64,000 nt of DNA from Trifolium pratense (lineage: Eukaryota; Streptophyta; Magnoliopsida; Fabales; Fabaceae): positions 50,738,439 through 50,802,438 of the forward strand of contig NC_060062.1 in NCBI RefSeq assembly GCF_020283565.1, given 5' to 3'. The notes beneath the pieces were generated by a model. It was not told the DNA's origin and made no database searches. It saw only the letters and a list, made by a program, of their open reading frames with translations. Positions 1-12,599 of this stretch are shown piece after piece; position 1 is the stretch's first letter, and the number at the start of each line of letters is the position of its first letter. The position numbers and the translations under genes were made by a program.

Positions 1-795
1 GTGTAACTGTGTGATATATTACAGCAGTAAATCCAAATCCCTTCTACCCAGCTTTCATTCTCCATTTACTCTCTTACCCCACCCCTTTTAGTGTGAGACA
101 TGGTTGGGTATTGGAAAAGGGAAGGAAGAAGGAGGGTATATTATATATAGGTAAAATATAAAACTTTGAGGGTGTAAATAGGAAAAAGGCAAAACGGAGT
201 TTCTTACTTATTGTGTTTTTCTGAACGGTGTGGGCCGGGCTAAAGATGTAGAGGTAGAAAACCAAATTTTCCCATTTCACTCGCTCATTTTCTCGCATAC
301 TCCTCTAGCGCACAAAATATTCGGAAAATACGTTTCGAACTGTTTTTCTAGTATAAAATTTACACTATAAAAAATTAGGAAAATATTTTCCGAATTGCTG
401 GGGGGTAGGGGAGAAAGTGGGTGTGTGGGATGAGAAAATTTCGTAGAAAACCTGGTTTCTTATTATGTTTTTTCTGAAAATTGTCATTTTTCTTGTAATG
501 TCAAAAGGACATTGACTTGATCAACGTCAAATTAGAACAGTAGATTTCTATTTTTAGAATATGACGTCGCTTGTTGCTATAGTAGATTATATTGATCGAT
601 TGGCCTCTTTCACTATAGCTTTCCGTGATTTTCATAAACAACATGTTGAAAGTTTGACTACACTATAAGAGAATAACACGTATTAGTTCATCAACTTCGT
701 GATACAAATAATTCTTGAAATATTGAAGTATCTTTTTTTTGAATAATTTTTGTCTATGACCATATAATTTATTTTTCAAAGGTTTGATTCTACAG
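1..795. other. Left edge: presumed intron 2 of SSL copy A
   Basis: No exon is recognisable here. AT-rich with short homopolymers. Two loosely similar stretches ending in TTTTTCTGAA occur near 194-228 and 452-480, which may be a small decayed repeat. By analogy with SSL copy B this should be the intron before exon 3. Exons 1 and 2 of copy A are not in the window. Confidence 0.4.
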
Positions 796-928
796 GAGTA
801 GGTGCAGAAAATATTACCTACAAGGTCCAAAAAAAGGAAGAATAGGCGAATTTAGTCCTAACCTACCCGGAATGCCAGATAATGTTCATTATGTTGGGCA
901 AGGGAAGTATTATATTGGAATGGCCACG

Positions 929-2462
929 GTAACATAATTCTTACTTTTTTAGAAAAAGACCTAATTTTTTTTCTTTTTTTTTTACGAAAAATATAAACAT
1001 AATTTTTATTAAAACTTCACTGTTTCACTTTATATCTACATATTTGATATCACGGTGAATTTGTAAGAATTAGAGCGGTGAGTAGCCATGATTTTGTTAA
1101 ATCTACACTTTGTAGTTTCAATAGATATCTACATCAATAAAACTAAGGGCAGACAATGTGCAAGAGCAATCCATATTTTGTATTTGAACTCAATCTTTAG
1201 TTGGTGAAATAGGCATGTCTGTATAGATGCGGACTATTTTTAGAAGTTTTCTCTCCCGACCCTTCGCATTTATTTTCCACCTCATGAATTTCCATTTTTG
1301 CCCTTGGGGATACTGTGGTTTATACGAACCGAATTTTTTTGTCATGCTAAAAAATTTCGGTTAATATAAACCGAAATATTGTGTTCCATATTTTTTTTCC
1401 AGATTTTCTGCATAAATTCTGCATGAAACCCTCAACTTCCACAATTTATTTGAAATACTAAACGATGTCCGATTTGAGTAAACGACCACTAGTTGGAAAG
1501 CTTAGGGTGTCAAGAATACAAATATATTTTTTGTTTTGAGGGTTAGCTATCCGATTTGTTCAGTTTGACCAAATAATGGGTACTGGTACAGAAATAGAGC
1601 AGAAACTTTTCTCAAACTTGTAGGTAGATTTTCGCATACTATACTTAATGAAATTTAACAATTCCGTTGTCAATCCTGTAGTAAATTTTGTCTTCTTTAC
1701 ATTAGATTAAAAATCATTATCATACGACTTATATTCAGAGAGCTATGATAAATTTACCGCAGGTATCTCTACAACATTTTACAGAAACTTTTCTCAATCT
1801 TGTAAGTAGATTTTATCATACTATACTAAATGAAATTTAACAATTCCGGTGTCAATCGTGTAGTAAATTTGGTCTTCTTTATACTAGATTAAAAATCATT
1901 AGCATACGACTTATATTCAGAGAGATATGCTAAATTTATCACAAGTAGCTCTACACGAATTTTCACATAAATCTTTCTTCTTTTTGGGGGATAAGTTTAT
2001 GTTATTTCGGTTTATATAAACCGAATTTTTTTTCCATGTTTAAAAATTTCGGTTCGTAGAAACTGAAATAAGTTGGCCAAATTTTTTCAAACCGCAACGG
2101 GCAAAATGAGATTTTTGAAGGTATAAAAGAAAAGGCGGGGTCGGAGAGAACACTTCCTACTTTTAATGCTCCATCTATTCACAGTAATTTTAAGGCCCAA
2201 TCCACATCCCCTGCCCCCTCTCCCTCTCTCAACTTTTTTTTTTTTCCTTTTACTAGAGACCAATTTTTAAAATTAGAACAAGACTCCAAATTATTTGAGA
2301 CGTCCTAATAAAATGCGCTGCACAACGGTGGAAATTTAAATGTCTGATAATTTGTTGATACTATCGACAAAACATCAATTCTTCAAAGTAAATTAGCAAA
2401 ACACAATGTCAAGGTTGTTAGTCTTGTATTCTGATATATGTTTTTTTGTGGTTTAATTGCAG
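929..2462 (+). other. Intron 3 of SSL copy A, with a repeat element
   Basis: Bounded by donor GT at 929-930 and acceptor AG at 2461-2462. Contains the inverted-repeat element at about 1240-2155. Pyrimidine-rich just upstream of 2260. Copy B's equivalent intron is only 306 bp, so most of this length is inserted DNA. Confidence 0.6.
1240..2155. repeat. Inverted-repeat (MITE-like) element with internal tandem duplication
   Basis: The ends are inverted: GTTTTCTCTCCCGACCC near 1240-1262 matches GGGTCGGAGAGAACAC near 2139-2154 on the other strand, followed inward by TTTTGCCC/GGGCAAAA. Inside are two copies of a short palindrome TTTATATAAACC or similar (about 1316-1375 and 1997-2070). A roughly 190-bp direct duplication has copy 1 at about 1601-1792 and copy 2 at about 1793-1975. 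No coding capacity. Superfamily not determined; no clear TSD was found. Confidence 0.6.
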
Positions 2463-2491
2463 CATGTAACTCCTCAATGGTGTCTATTACT

Positions 2492-5400
2492 CACTACAAC
2501 AAAAAGGGGCCTTTAATAGCACTTGTTTTAACTTTTAATAGCGCTTTAAAACGCTATTACTGATACCGCTATTATAGGTCTGGTACCTATAATAGCGCTT
2601 TAAAATGCTATCATTTGTCCATATTTAACAGCGCTTATTAAGAAAACCGCTGTCGTATGTTGTTTTCGACTTACAAGGAAACAGATTTAATAGCGCTTTA
2701 TATTAAAAATGCTATTATAGGTCATATATTTAATAGCGCCCGTGCATAAAGCGCTATTATAGGCTTCAAATATACTTGCTTTAATAGCGCCCGCAGCTAC
2801 CTATAATAACGCTTTCTTGAATAATCGCTATTAAAGGTCTTTTTTTTTAGAAAAAAAAATCCATTTTTTTATTAGGCTATACTTGAATAAAAAAAAAGAG
2901 CCAACAATTTTCATTGATTAGAATCAAACACCACATAAGACATTCAAATTGTGTACCATACAAAAGTATTGGCTACAAAATATGCTACTCAAATCTAATT
3001 ACAAGTTACTACTGTATAATACAATGGATATCTTCAAATCCAAATACAATTTGCATTTAAACTAATCAATATATGAATTACAGAGCATTAAATACATTGC
3101 TAAGCATTGATAAGCAATGAGATGCAAAAATCATAAAACTAGCTAAATATAAAAGACACCATTGATACGCCAAAATTCACATCCTTGATCTTTCAAATGA
3201 AGAGTAGAAGTAAAAGCACCATTGATCCCTCTCTGCATACAATAATGTTTGCAACTGTTGTCTTGTCAACACCACCATTGTTGGCATATACCCATTTGTT
3301 TTCATGTCTGCATATAGTTATAATCAAAGGTTCATACTCACTTTATTGTTTGAAGCACTCCAAAGATAAACACAAGTGCCCATTCCCACTGCTAGAATAT
3401 TTTGTGAAGACCAGTCCACAAGATTCAAGTAAAAGTCATCTTGAAGTGAAGGGGTATCCAGAACCTGCAAAAAACACTTGTTCAATTTTAGCAATCAATA
3501 TTCATAAATCACTATTAGTTCTCTAAGTACTTTTTTCATTGTATCAAAGACAAACACCGTTAAATACTTAAACTTGCAAAGGTTTTAGAGCTTGAAAGGT
3601 GAACAATGCACAAACAATTTTAATTCTAGAGTTCAAAAAATCAACTTTATTTAAAAAGAACAAAGGACTCAAACTGGTCAACTTTATTTATTTGAAAACT
3701 CTATTCGAAGTTGCTCATAAGGCTTGCATTGTACTAGCACGACTCGGGTCTAAATCAAAATCACAAAACTAATTTGTAAAATATGATTGTCATGAATGGA
3801 AATTGAGGGCATACAATGGTCATCGAACTAACCTTTGTGTTGGTGAAGTGATCGTGCGGTGGGGATGAGGTGATGCAATGGTGATGGTGAAGAGAGCTTA
3901 TGCGTTCGGTGACAGAGAATAAGAGAGAACTTCAATTAAATACCTTCAAATCAGGTAATATCAGAACCATCAAACAAAGTCAAACATGGCCAAAGTCCAA
4001 TTTCTATCCTCTTTTATCTAAACCCAAGCATAACAGTGGACTCCATCAAATATGTATGTTATAGTTAGAGACCAAAGCCATAAATGAACTCCATTGCTGA
4101 ACACACATACACAAAAACAATCATATAGAAATTCCATTATTGAATATGTATATCCAATTACATCATGCAAAATGTGAGTTAAGCATACCTGCAATGACAA
4201 ATAGAACTTCCACAAGTAATATGTTGACCTACCAAACAAAGAAATAACATTTTTTCAATCTTCAGAATATGGTTGAACAATATTTTCAATCTGAGAATTA
4301 AACTCAAAGCTACAAACAGATCAAAATAGGAAAGTATATAACCAAATTGGTACATCTAATGAAGTAAAGGTTCATATATCAGTTATCTTGAAAATTAAAT
4401 AAATATTCACAAGTCATGAAAGCTTTCTTATTATACCCGTCAATGCAGGTAAGATTACAAAAAAGATCTATTTAACTTACATATTAATTGCTTTAGTACC
4501 ATCCAAATATGTATTGTTGTAATAATGTTGTATGGTTTGAATAAGTTCTTGGGACTGTGCTGCTACCTTCCATTGGCCTCTTCTTTCACAAGATTCAAGG
4601 CACTCAAAATTTCAAATGATGCCGCAACATACCCTCACTACAAGAAATTTGAGCTATATCACTACCACTGAAAACCTCCATCCTTTGTTGTGACCTATAT
4701 TATGCAATACAAGACCTCTTTTAGAAAACTATGGCTATAATATTTTATAAACATTCTTTATATATACAATAATAAAGTAGAAAAAGGTTAGACAATTTTC
4801 ATAGCTATTCTTATACTAAATTGAGGTTTTGTATCTGTGTTTGTGATAGATACAAAGTATACAAATGAGACATCGCATTTTAAAGCTGAATTATCCAACA
4901 CGAGAGATCCACACGCACCCTGTAACTCAAAATCCAACACACACCCATGTTAATTCATCCAAAAGGGTACATGACTAAACCAGAAAAGAACAAAAAAAAT
5001 CATTTTGAAAGTAAAAACCGGAAGAAAAAAAAAACCATATAGGATAGAATTTTGATCTTTAATCAGCAGAGTTCGAAAGAGCTTCAGATTATGAACAGAG
5101 AATCTGAGTTAGAAAGACTGAAATTGTGCAGAGTTAACACCACCAAACATTTATGTAGGAAAATACCACCAAACATACTATTTCAAATGAACCGATTCAA
5201 AGAATATTCTGATTCCATCTCAAAGAAACAATTCAATAAAACCAACTCAACAACACCACATCTAGAAACCACTCCTACAAAAAGCAAACACGCCACAGTC
5301 TGAAGCAGGGACAACCGCACCAGAAGCAGATTAACATAATGACCGCATCTATAAACATCTACTGTCACTTTCTTCACATCTTTGACTTGTATTAAGAAGA

Positions 5401-6687
5401 TCATTCTTCCTTCTATTATATAGAAATTTGACTAATCCTATCAAAGTATCCTATAATATTTCAATTATCCAACATATATCAGCATAATCACAAAAACTTA
5501 CCAAGGCCATTAATTTTCTATGTTTAAGAATGTTGAGATTTTAGAAATATAAGTAGTACATCATAAGAATTCTGTCACTCTTCATCACTAAATGCAACTT
5601 GCAGCTTCAAATGCAAGTATCCTCCCCCAAGTGAAAACATGTCTTCCCAACCTGATATGTGCTCCTGCCAGTTAATTACTGCATCATGTTAGAAACATTT
5701 AATCTTTGATCAACTTTAGAAAAAATACCTAAACCTTTATATCAAATGACATCTTATCAGTCAAAATATAACCTGGACGTGATATTTCATTTCCTTCAGC
5801 ATCCTGAATTTGGAAAAAGGAAAAAAAACATAAATTACCATAAAACTTTAAGAACATGCGTATACTTTAATTTGTGCAACAAAAATTAGTAGAATTGAAT
5901 TTGCGCATAACATGTGGAAAAAAAGAACAGCATAATTCCAAAATCAGACAATTTTAATCAATTTGATAGAAATAAAAATAACAGAAAAAAGTGTTGTTGA
6001 TTGAGTAAGACCGACTAACCTAACCACTTATGACAAGATGGAGGTTCAACTGCGATGAACGATGGCGGAACCATGAATTTCTGGGTAAACGAGTTTGAAA
6101 CGATGGACAATGATGAACGATGGGGAAAGATGGTTTTACGGTTTCAGCGAGTTCTCTAGGTTCGATTGATTTTTAATTTAGGGTTTAAATGGGATTCTGG
6201 GTTCAATCGATTGAGATTTAATGGGGTTTAGGGTTTTAATGAGTTTATGGGTGAGTGAGAACGAAGTGAAGAACGGTGAGTGAGAACAGTTTGAAGAAGG
6301 TCGTTGGGTTTGAGTGAGATTGAACTAAGGTACAAAGGAGAGAAGAGTAGAAATTGAACAAAGGAAACTGTAAGTTTATCTACGTTTTTTGTTTTTATTA
6401 TTCAGCAACCAAAGGGTCAAAGGTTCGACACCCACCCCACTACAAATTTTAATTTATTTATTTTCCTTACTATAGCGCTCATGTAAAACGCGCTGTCATA
6501 GAGTTACGCATTTATAGATTTAATAGCGCTTTTCTGAAAAGCGCTATTGTAGCACTCCTGGGTTCAAGGTTTTAAAAGCGTTTATTCTAAAAAGCGATAT
6601 TAAAAGGCTCCGTGTTTAATTTTTAATAGCGCTTTTCTAATAAGCGCTATTAAATAGGCGCTATTAAAGCTCATTTTTGTAGTAGTG
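2492..6687. mobile_element. Non-autonomous CACTA (En/Spm) DNA transposon inside SSL copy A exon 4
   Basis: Termini are CACTACAACAAAAA at 2492 and, on the opposite strand, CACTACTACAAAAA ending at 6687. Flanking 3-bp target-site duplications are ACT at 2489-2491 and ACT at 6688-6690, the expected size for CACTA elements. Both ends carry arrays of a subterminal motif AATAGCGCTTTT / AAAAGCGCTATT: about 2514-2845 on the left, about 6472-6668 on the right. In this superfamily such arrays are transposase-binding sites. The 3.6 kb between shows no transposase-like protein on either strand; short open frames (for example 3185-3526) have no recognisable motif. So it must depend on a transposase in trans. 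Confidence 0.92.
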
Positions 6688-6940
6688 ACTTAAATATCCT
6701 TTCCTTCGGAAAATTGCAGCAATGGTTACAAAATATTATAGAAGACCAAATCTAGAAAAGAATGGAGGAGTTCTAGTTGTGGATTTGGCAGGAAAGCTGA
6801 GAGATCACTATTATGATCCTCAATTATCATTGATTTCAAGTGGGATCAAGGTTGATAATTATATATATTGTGGCTCCCTTTCTTATCCCTTTTTACTACG
6901 TCTAGATGTGAAACAATATCCCGCACTTCCCTCGTCATGA

Positions 6941-7350
6941 ACAATGAATTTTGTCCTTGAATAAATATTTCGTAACGCGTTTCCTGAATTTTTATTGCTT
7001 TGAAAAAAACCTTAAGAATATGTTTTCCGAATCCTTCATATCTTTATGTTTCTCATTTGTGCTTTACTTTCAATAGACAATTGCACACTGAATTAACTAT
7101 TTTTAGAAGATGAATGGTGTATAAAATCTACCATATGAGGTACATATATTGAGGTCAAAAATCTTAATTACCATTGATTAGAAAGAAGAAAAAAAAAAAA
7201 AGGTGTTACATGAATTAATATGTTAACCTATAAGTTTATCAATTTTGAATATGATAAGACCATCATATTAGTGGAAGTTCCTCAAAGGTTAGATTATAAT
7301 TTCAAAAATATTTAATTTATATCCTAAAAATAAAGCATATAGTTATTATA
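6941..7350. other. 3' flank of SSL copy A
   Basis: AT-rich sequence after the TGA of copy A, likely 3' UTR then spacer. I see no gene or clear repeat. Confidence 0.4.
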
Positions 7351-7455
7351 TACTCCTTCAGTCCTAATTATAAGAAAATGTTCACTTTTTAGTGCCTGTT
7401 TGACCCTCCTTTTTTTAGCCTTAAAAGTTACTTTAAGAATAAAGTTGAACATAAA

Positions 7456-7690
7456 GGCTCTGTTTGAATTTATGGAATATAATGGAATGGAGCGGAATCG
7501 AGTGAGTGGAATGGGATGGAGCGGAATGGAATAAAATTGAACATATTAATTGAAGGTATGTGGTGGTATTGAATGGAATTCATTCCATCCTATTCCATTC
7601 CATTCCATTATTATTTTACAAATCCAAACAATGGAATATTATTATACCCCATTCCATTCCATCGCATTCCATCAATCCAAACATAACCAA
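7456..7690. repeat. Small MITE (GGAAT/ATTCC-rich)
   Basis: Inverted arms start GGCTCTGTTTGAATTTATGG at 7456 and end with the complement of GGTTATGTTTGGATTGATGG near 7690. The inner arms consist of many TGGAAT / ATTCCA repeats. Non-coding. It lies within the left arm of the larger nested repeat. Confidence 0.65.
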
Positions 7691-8470
7691 AATCTTTTAA
7701 CTTAAAGTTAAAGTTGTTTGATATGGGTTCGTTTGGCCCGACTATTTTTTAACTTAAAAGTTGACTTAAAGCTAAAGTTAAAAATATTGACTTTTAATAT
7801 AAAGTTGAAGTTGTTTGGTAATTATTTTAAAACCATAAAAACTTTTTTTGGTTATATTAAAACCATAAAAACTTAAAGCTGAAAACTAATTAGTATATAT
7901 CATAAAAGACTAAAATATTTAAAAATAAAAGAAAAATTCTTTTAAAATTTATATTAATAAAATACAAAATATTTATAAAATGAATAAAAATGTATAAAAA
8001 AATACTACCATCCAAGATCGAAAATAATTTGCAAAAGAGAAATTATTTACAAAAGAGAAATTATTCAATGATGATACATATTATATTCTTATAAAGAAAA
8101 TATAAATTATATTAAAAGGGTTGAATAATATTTCTTCGAAGAAATTTACACAAACAAGTAAATATTTGTAGCAATAAGCTAAACAAGTAAATTACTGCAA
8201 GAACATGCCAGTAAAATAAAAGAAACAATTCAATGTAGTGGTGGCACACCATAAATAAATGGCAAGAAATAGAGTCAGAAAAATAAATAAAATAAAGGAA
8301 AAACATACAATCAGTACTCAGTGGGAATCAAAGAGGGGAAAAGAAAAATAAGTTAGGCGTGATTCAAATTAAGTTTTTTTGGTAAGAAAGCTAAAGAGTA
8401 CAAGGGAAAAGAAAAAAAAAAGAAAAAAAAAAAAAAAAGAAAAAAAAAAAAAAAAGACAAAAAAGAAAGA

Positions 8471-11400
8471 CTAGTCTCTTTGGAATAAAATTCCTAAAGC
8501 ATCGTTTTTGAGCAGATCTTGAACGCCTTCTGGAGGACAGTCATGGTTAGTGAAATCAGCATCCGAGGAGGCTCCTAATTTTGCGAAGAAGTCTGCGCAT
8601 TGATTACCTTCTCTAAGAGTGTGACAGAGGGAAACATTACTTTGAGAAATCAAATCCTTTATGTCCTGGATTAAAACTGCATGCATATGAAACTTAACTT
8701 GGGGACCTTTTATGAGGTTAATACAGTGTAAAGAATCTGAATAGCAGACAAGTTCGTCAATGCCCATGTTTATGGCCAACAAGAGGCCCTTGTAGATAGC
8801 ATAAAGTTCAGCATACAAGATATCAGAAGACCCTTGAATGTAACCAGAAAACCCAGCCAAATAATGACCAAAAGTGTTTCTAATGATTCCACCAAAACCT
8901 GATCGGGTTGGGGAACCGAGACAACTTCCGTCAACATTAAGAATGGTACAAGAAAAATTGTTGTTGTTCCACTTGATAAATCTATCAACTGAACCACCAT
9001 TAGAAGTGATAGTGAAGCAATTCTTGAAAGTTTCAACCATAGACCTGATGTTAAAGGAGAGTCGGCTCAAGGACCAAGTTTCGTTATTGAGGCTCATCAA
9101 ATTGCGGTGTCTCCAAGACCACCAGACACCTGCTGAGAAAATGAGAGAATGGGTCCCGACGGTGCCCATCTTGATCCAATCATAAACGTCCATGTTAGAG
9201 AAGAAATCTGGGTTGGTAAACCCAATATAGTGCCAAAGGCTACGAGAGAACTCACAGTCTCGGATGCAATGAAGGAAAGTTTCATCTTGGAGGCCACATC
9301 GAACACAAGAAGCAGAGGGGTTCATCTTGCGGTGGTTAAGCAAGGAGAGAGTGGGCACAGAGTTGTGGCAAGCTAACCAAAAGAAAAATTTGATCTATTC
9401 AGGAAGATGGAGCTTCCAGATCCAAGTCCAGGAATGCGAGGGGTTAGAGGTTATTCCTGGGTCTCGTAGTGAGAGAAGCCAGTCATAACCGCTTTTGGTA
9501 GTGTAAGAGCCATTTTTGTTGTTGGTCCAAATGAAGGTGTCTTCAATGGAAGCATTGAACTTCATGTGACTGTTATTGATGGTGTCAAAAATCATTGGGG
9601 GGAGTTGAGTATAGAGGATTTGGGTGTGGGGGTTGCCTGAGGAAAGCACGTCCCTAACCGAGAGTTGAAGGTCATGAATATCAATATAAGGAACAATAGT
9701 CCTAAGACGGCCGAATTTGGTGCAGTGGCTGAACCAAAAAGAGGAGGATCCAGAACCAGCACACCAGGTGTAACCATCTTTTAGGATGTTTTTAGCCTGA
9801 ATTATAGAAGACCAAGTAGGAGAACCGCTAGAAGAGTTGCTGGCGAGAAAAATAGAAGGCCCATCAACATATTTACTGGAGAGAATATCAACCCAAAGCT
9901 TTTTTGAATGATGAACCATGTCCCACACCAATTTCCCCAAAAGAGAGATATTAGCTTCCCTTGCTGGTCGAATACCCAAACCACCATATTGCTTAGGACG
10001 AGCAACTTTATTCCACCCCACCAAGTGAATTCCTTTATTGTTGGAGTCTCTCCATATGAAAGTACGAGTAGTTTGGTCTATGCTATCACAAATGCTTTGA
10101 GGAAGCCAAGCAATTTGCATGTAGTAGGTGGGAATAGAGGTAAGGACAGAAGATCCTAGTGCCAAACGACCCGGTTTGTTAAGCAGTCTGTTCTTCCAAG
10201 AAGCAAGCCGAGATTGCATTTTATCAATAATAAAGTGAAAATCACTTCTCTTGGCTCTCCCTTTGAGAATAGGAAAGCCTAGGTATTTGTCAAGGGAACT
10301 AGTGCTCCTGATGCCAGATATGGAGGTAAGTTTGTTGATCTTGGCCTGAGGGATACCTCCAGAGTAAAAAGCTCGAGACTTCGACAGATTAATCTTAAGA
10401 CCTGAAGCTTGGCTAAAGCGGGCAAAAAGGTCATTTATGAACCGAAGCTGAGAGTTTTTAGCCTTAGTGAAGAGGAGGACGTCATCCGCAAAAAAGAGGT
10501 GAGACAAACGAGGCCCGTTATCAGATATGTTGATAGGGGTCCAGGCACCATGTTGGACCGCATCATTGATGGCGATTGATAACTTCTCCATGCAAAGAAT
10601 GAACAAATAGGGAGATAGAGGATCTCCTTGGCGGAGGCCATGCGAGGGCTTGAAAGAAGGCATTTTGTTCCCATTCCAAAGAAGAGAGAGATTAGAGGAG
10701 GTGACACAATGCAGTATAAGACGGATAATATCGTCGGGGAAGCCAAAATCGTGGAGGCAGGTTTTAAGAAAATCCCAGTTAACATTATCAAAAGCTTTCT
10801 CAAGATCGAGCTTAAAAGCAACAAAGCCTTTCTTCTTTTTTGACCTTCTCATAAAATGGATAATTTCCTGTAGGACGATGGCATTATCAAAAGTACCTCT
10901 ACCTGGAAGGAAACTACTTTGACAGGGACCAATAATGGAGTCCAGGATTGGCCTTAGGCGAAGAACCAAGACTTTCGTGATGATTTTGTAGACAATGTTG
11001 CACAAGCTAATAGGTCTAAAGTCTTTGAAGGTTGTTGGCGGATCAACTTTGGGAATGAGAGTTATCAAGGTTTCAGAAATGGCAGGGTCGAAATAGCCTG
11101 TGTGGAAGGCTGTTTTGACCATGTTGAAAATATCATCCCCCACAATGTGCCAATATTGTTTGAAGAAGATACATTGAAAGCCATCTGGACCAGGGGCCTT
11201 GTAAGGCTTCATGGAGTTTAGAGCTGCATACACTTCCTCTTTAGTAACAGGTCTAAGAAGAGATTGTCTTCCTTCTTCATCAACAGTCGGGTGAAAGCCA
11301 TTGAAGAAAGGAATGGCTTGGTTGAACTGATTGCTACTGAAGAAATTCTTGTAATAATGGTGTGCCTCGCTTTGAAGGACGAAACTATCAGTAGTCCACG

Positions 11401-12559
11401 TCCCATTTGGTAGTTGGAGTCTATGGACACGGTTACGCTTCCTTCTTATGATAGTTTGAGTGTGGAAAAAAGCGCTGTTTTTATCTCCAAATTTGACCCA
11501 TTTTTCTCTAGACTTTTGGTACCAATGCATCTCCTCTTGGAAGAGGATGTGGTTGTACTCACGTTGAAGGTCACGCTCAAGAAGGACATGATGGAGGGAG
11601 TCAACTCTCTCTAGATAAAGTTGAACTCCTTTCAGTCTATTCTCAATGTGTTTTTTCCTCTTGAAGATATTTCCAAAGACCTCGTGGTTGAAAGTGATAG
11701 AGTCCTGACGGACATTATTAAGAGCAGTGATAGTGTTATTATTGGAAGACCTCCATGCGCTCTCTACCAGAGCAGAGTAATCATTGTGATCAATCCAGGC
11801 AGCCTCAAAACGAAATGGTCTAGGCCCCCTAATAATAGGGAGGCCACCAAAACGAAGTAGGAGAGGATTATGGTCAGAGTGAAACCTACAAAGAATTTCA
11901 ACAAAAGCCTCAGGGAAAGCCAGGCGCCACTCGACATTGGCTAAGCCTCTATCTAGCTTTTTGGAGAGGATGCGGATGCCGTTATTGTTGCGGTGCCAAG
12001 TAAAACGACCTCCTGTAGTTGTGAGGTCCAGGAGACCGCAATGGTCCATTAATTGAGCGAAGCGCGATGCTCTAACATGATGGAAAATGCCCCCTCGTTG
12101 ATCACTAGGGAGGAGAGTCTCGTTGAAATCGCCAATAAGCATCCAAGGGCCAACAATAGTTTGACTTATGTGAACAAGGTAGTCCCAGAAGTTGTTACGC
12201 AAGGTTGGGTTGGGGCTGGCATACACGCAGGTACAATGAGAGAGGGCGTCACCATGGTTGACGGAAAAAGTAATGGAGTACTGGTTGGAGTCAGTGACAG
12301 TAGCAATAAAAGTAGTAGCAGCTTGTTTTAAGAGCCAGATACCGCCAGAGTGGCCATTCGCTTCAACAATATGGACCGGAGTGTAACCATTGGTAGTCCA
12401 AAAAGAGGACAGTCTAGCATAAGGAACATGAGTTTCGAGAATAGCAAGAAAAATAGGATTATATTTTCTAATCACTTCTTTCAAGTGTCGTCTGGAATTG
12501 TTATTCTGAGCTCCTCTAATATTCCAAGAGAGGATTGAAATATCATTGAGAGCTTCCAT
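8471..12559 (-). pseudogene. LINE ORF2: endonuclease, reverse transcriptase, RNase H (one in-frame stop)
   Basis: The likely start is the ATG at 12559 (MEALNDISILSWNIRG), 41 bp after the ORF1 stop; the open frame extends further upstream to 12715 without homology. Domains in order: AP-endonuclease-like (SWNIRGA, ETH, GDFNE, SDHNP); reverse transcriptase with RPISLCN, QSSFLPGR, LDLEKAFD, the GLRQGDPLSP motif and the FADD active site; a zf-RVT Cys/His region (CVRCG, TFLHCI); and a plant-type RNase H (NVDGS, AELYAI, SDSL, ADFFAK). The total would be 1362 codons. An amber TAG at 9395-9397, in the zf-RVT region, splits it into 1055 and about 300 residues in the same frame. Otherwise open, with no frameshift seen. 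The product would nick target DNA and copy LINE RNA in the nucleus; as it stands it would be truncated before RNase H. Confidence 0.9.
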
Positions 12560-12599
12560 AATAACACGACGAAAAGAAATATAGATTAGAGAGAAAAAA

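Larger units (their letters stand above)
796..6940 (+). pseudogene. Strictosidine synthase-like gene, copy A (exons 3-4 only, disrupted by CACTA)
   Basis: Homologous to SSL copy B at 25.9-32.9 kb. Exon 3 is 796-928, after an acceptor CAG at 793-795 and before donor GT at 929; it encodes the family motifs GPKKG and LPGMPDN. Exon 4 starts at 2463 and reads HVTPQWCLLL, is broken at 2491 by a 4196-bp CACTA element, and resumes at 6691 with KYPFLRKI through to a TGA at 6938-6940. Ignoring the element and one copy of the 3-bp duplication, exon 4 is 279 nt and stays open in frame; copy B's exon 4 is 276 nt. SSL proteins are six-bladed beta-propellers related to strictosidine synthase and animal APMAP; most plant members lack the catalytic glutamate of true strictosidine synthase. 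With the element present the protein would lose its last propeller strands unless the element is spliced out. Exons 1-2 lie left of the window, if they exist. Confidence 0.85.

Noticed and set aside
3185..3526. 113-aa open frame inside the CACTA element
   Set aside because: No domain, no codon bias and no splice context; most likely chance within a non-autonomous transposon.
8874..12331. Many plus-strand frames of 60-100 aa
   Set aside because: Antisense shadows of the LINE ORF2.
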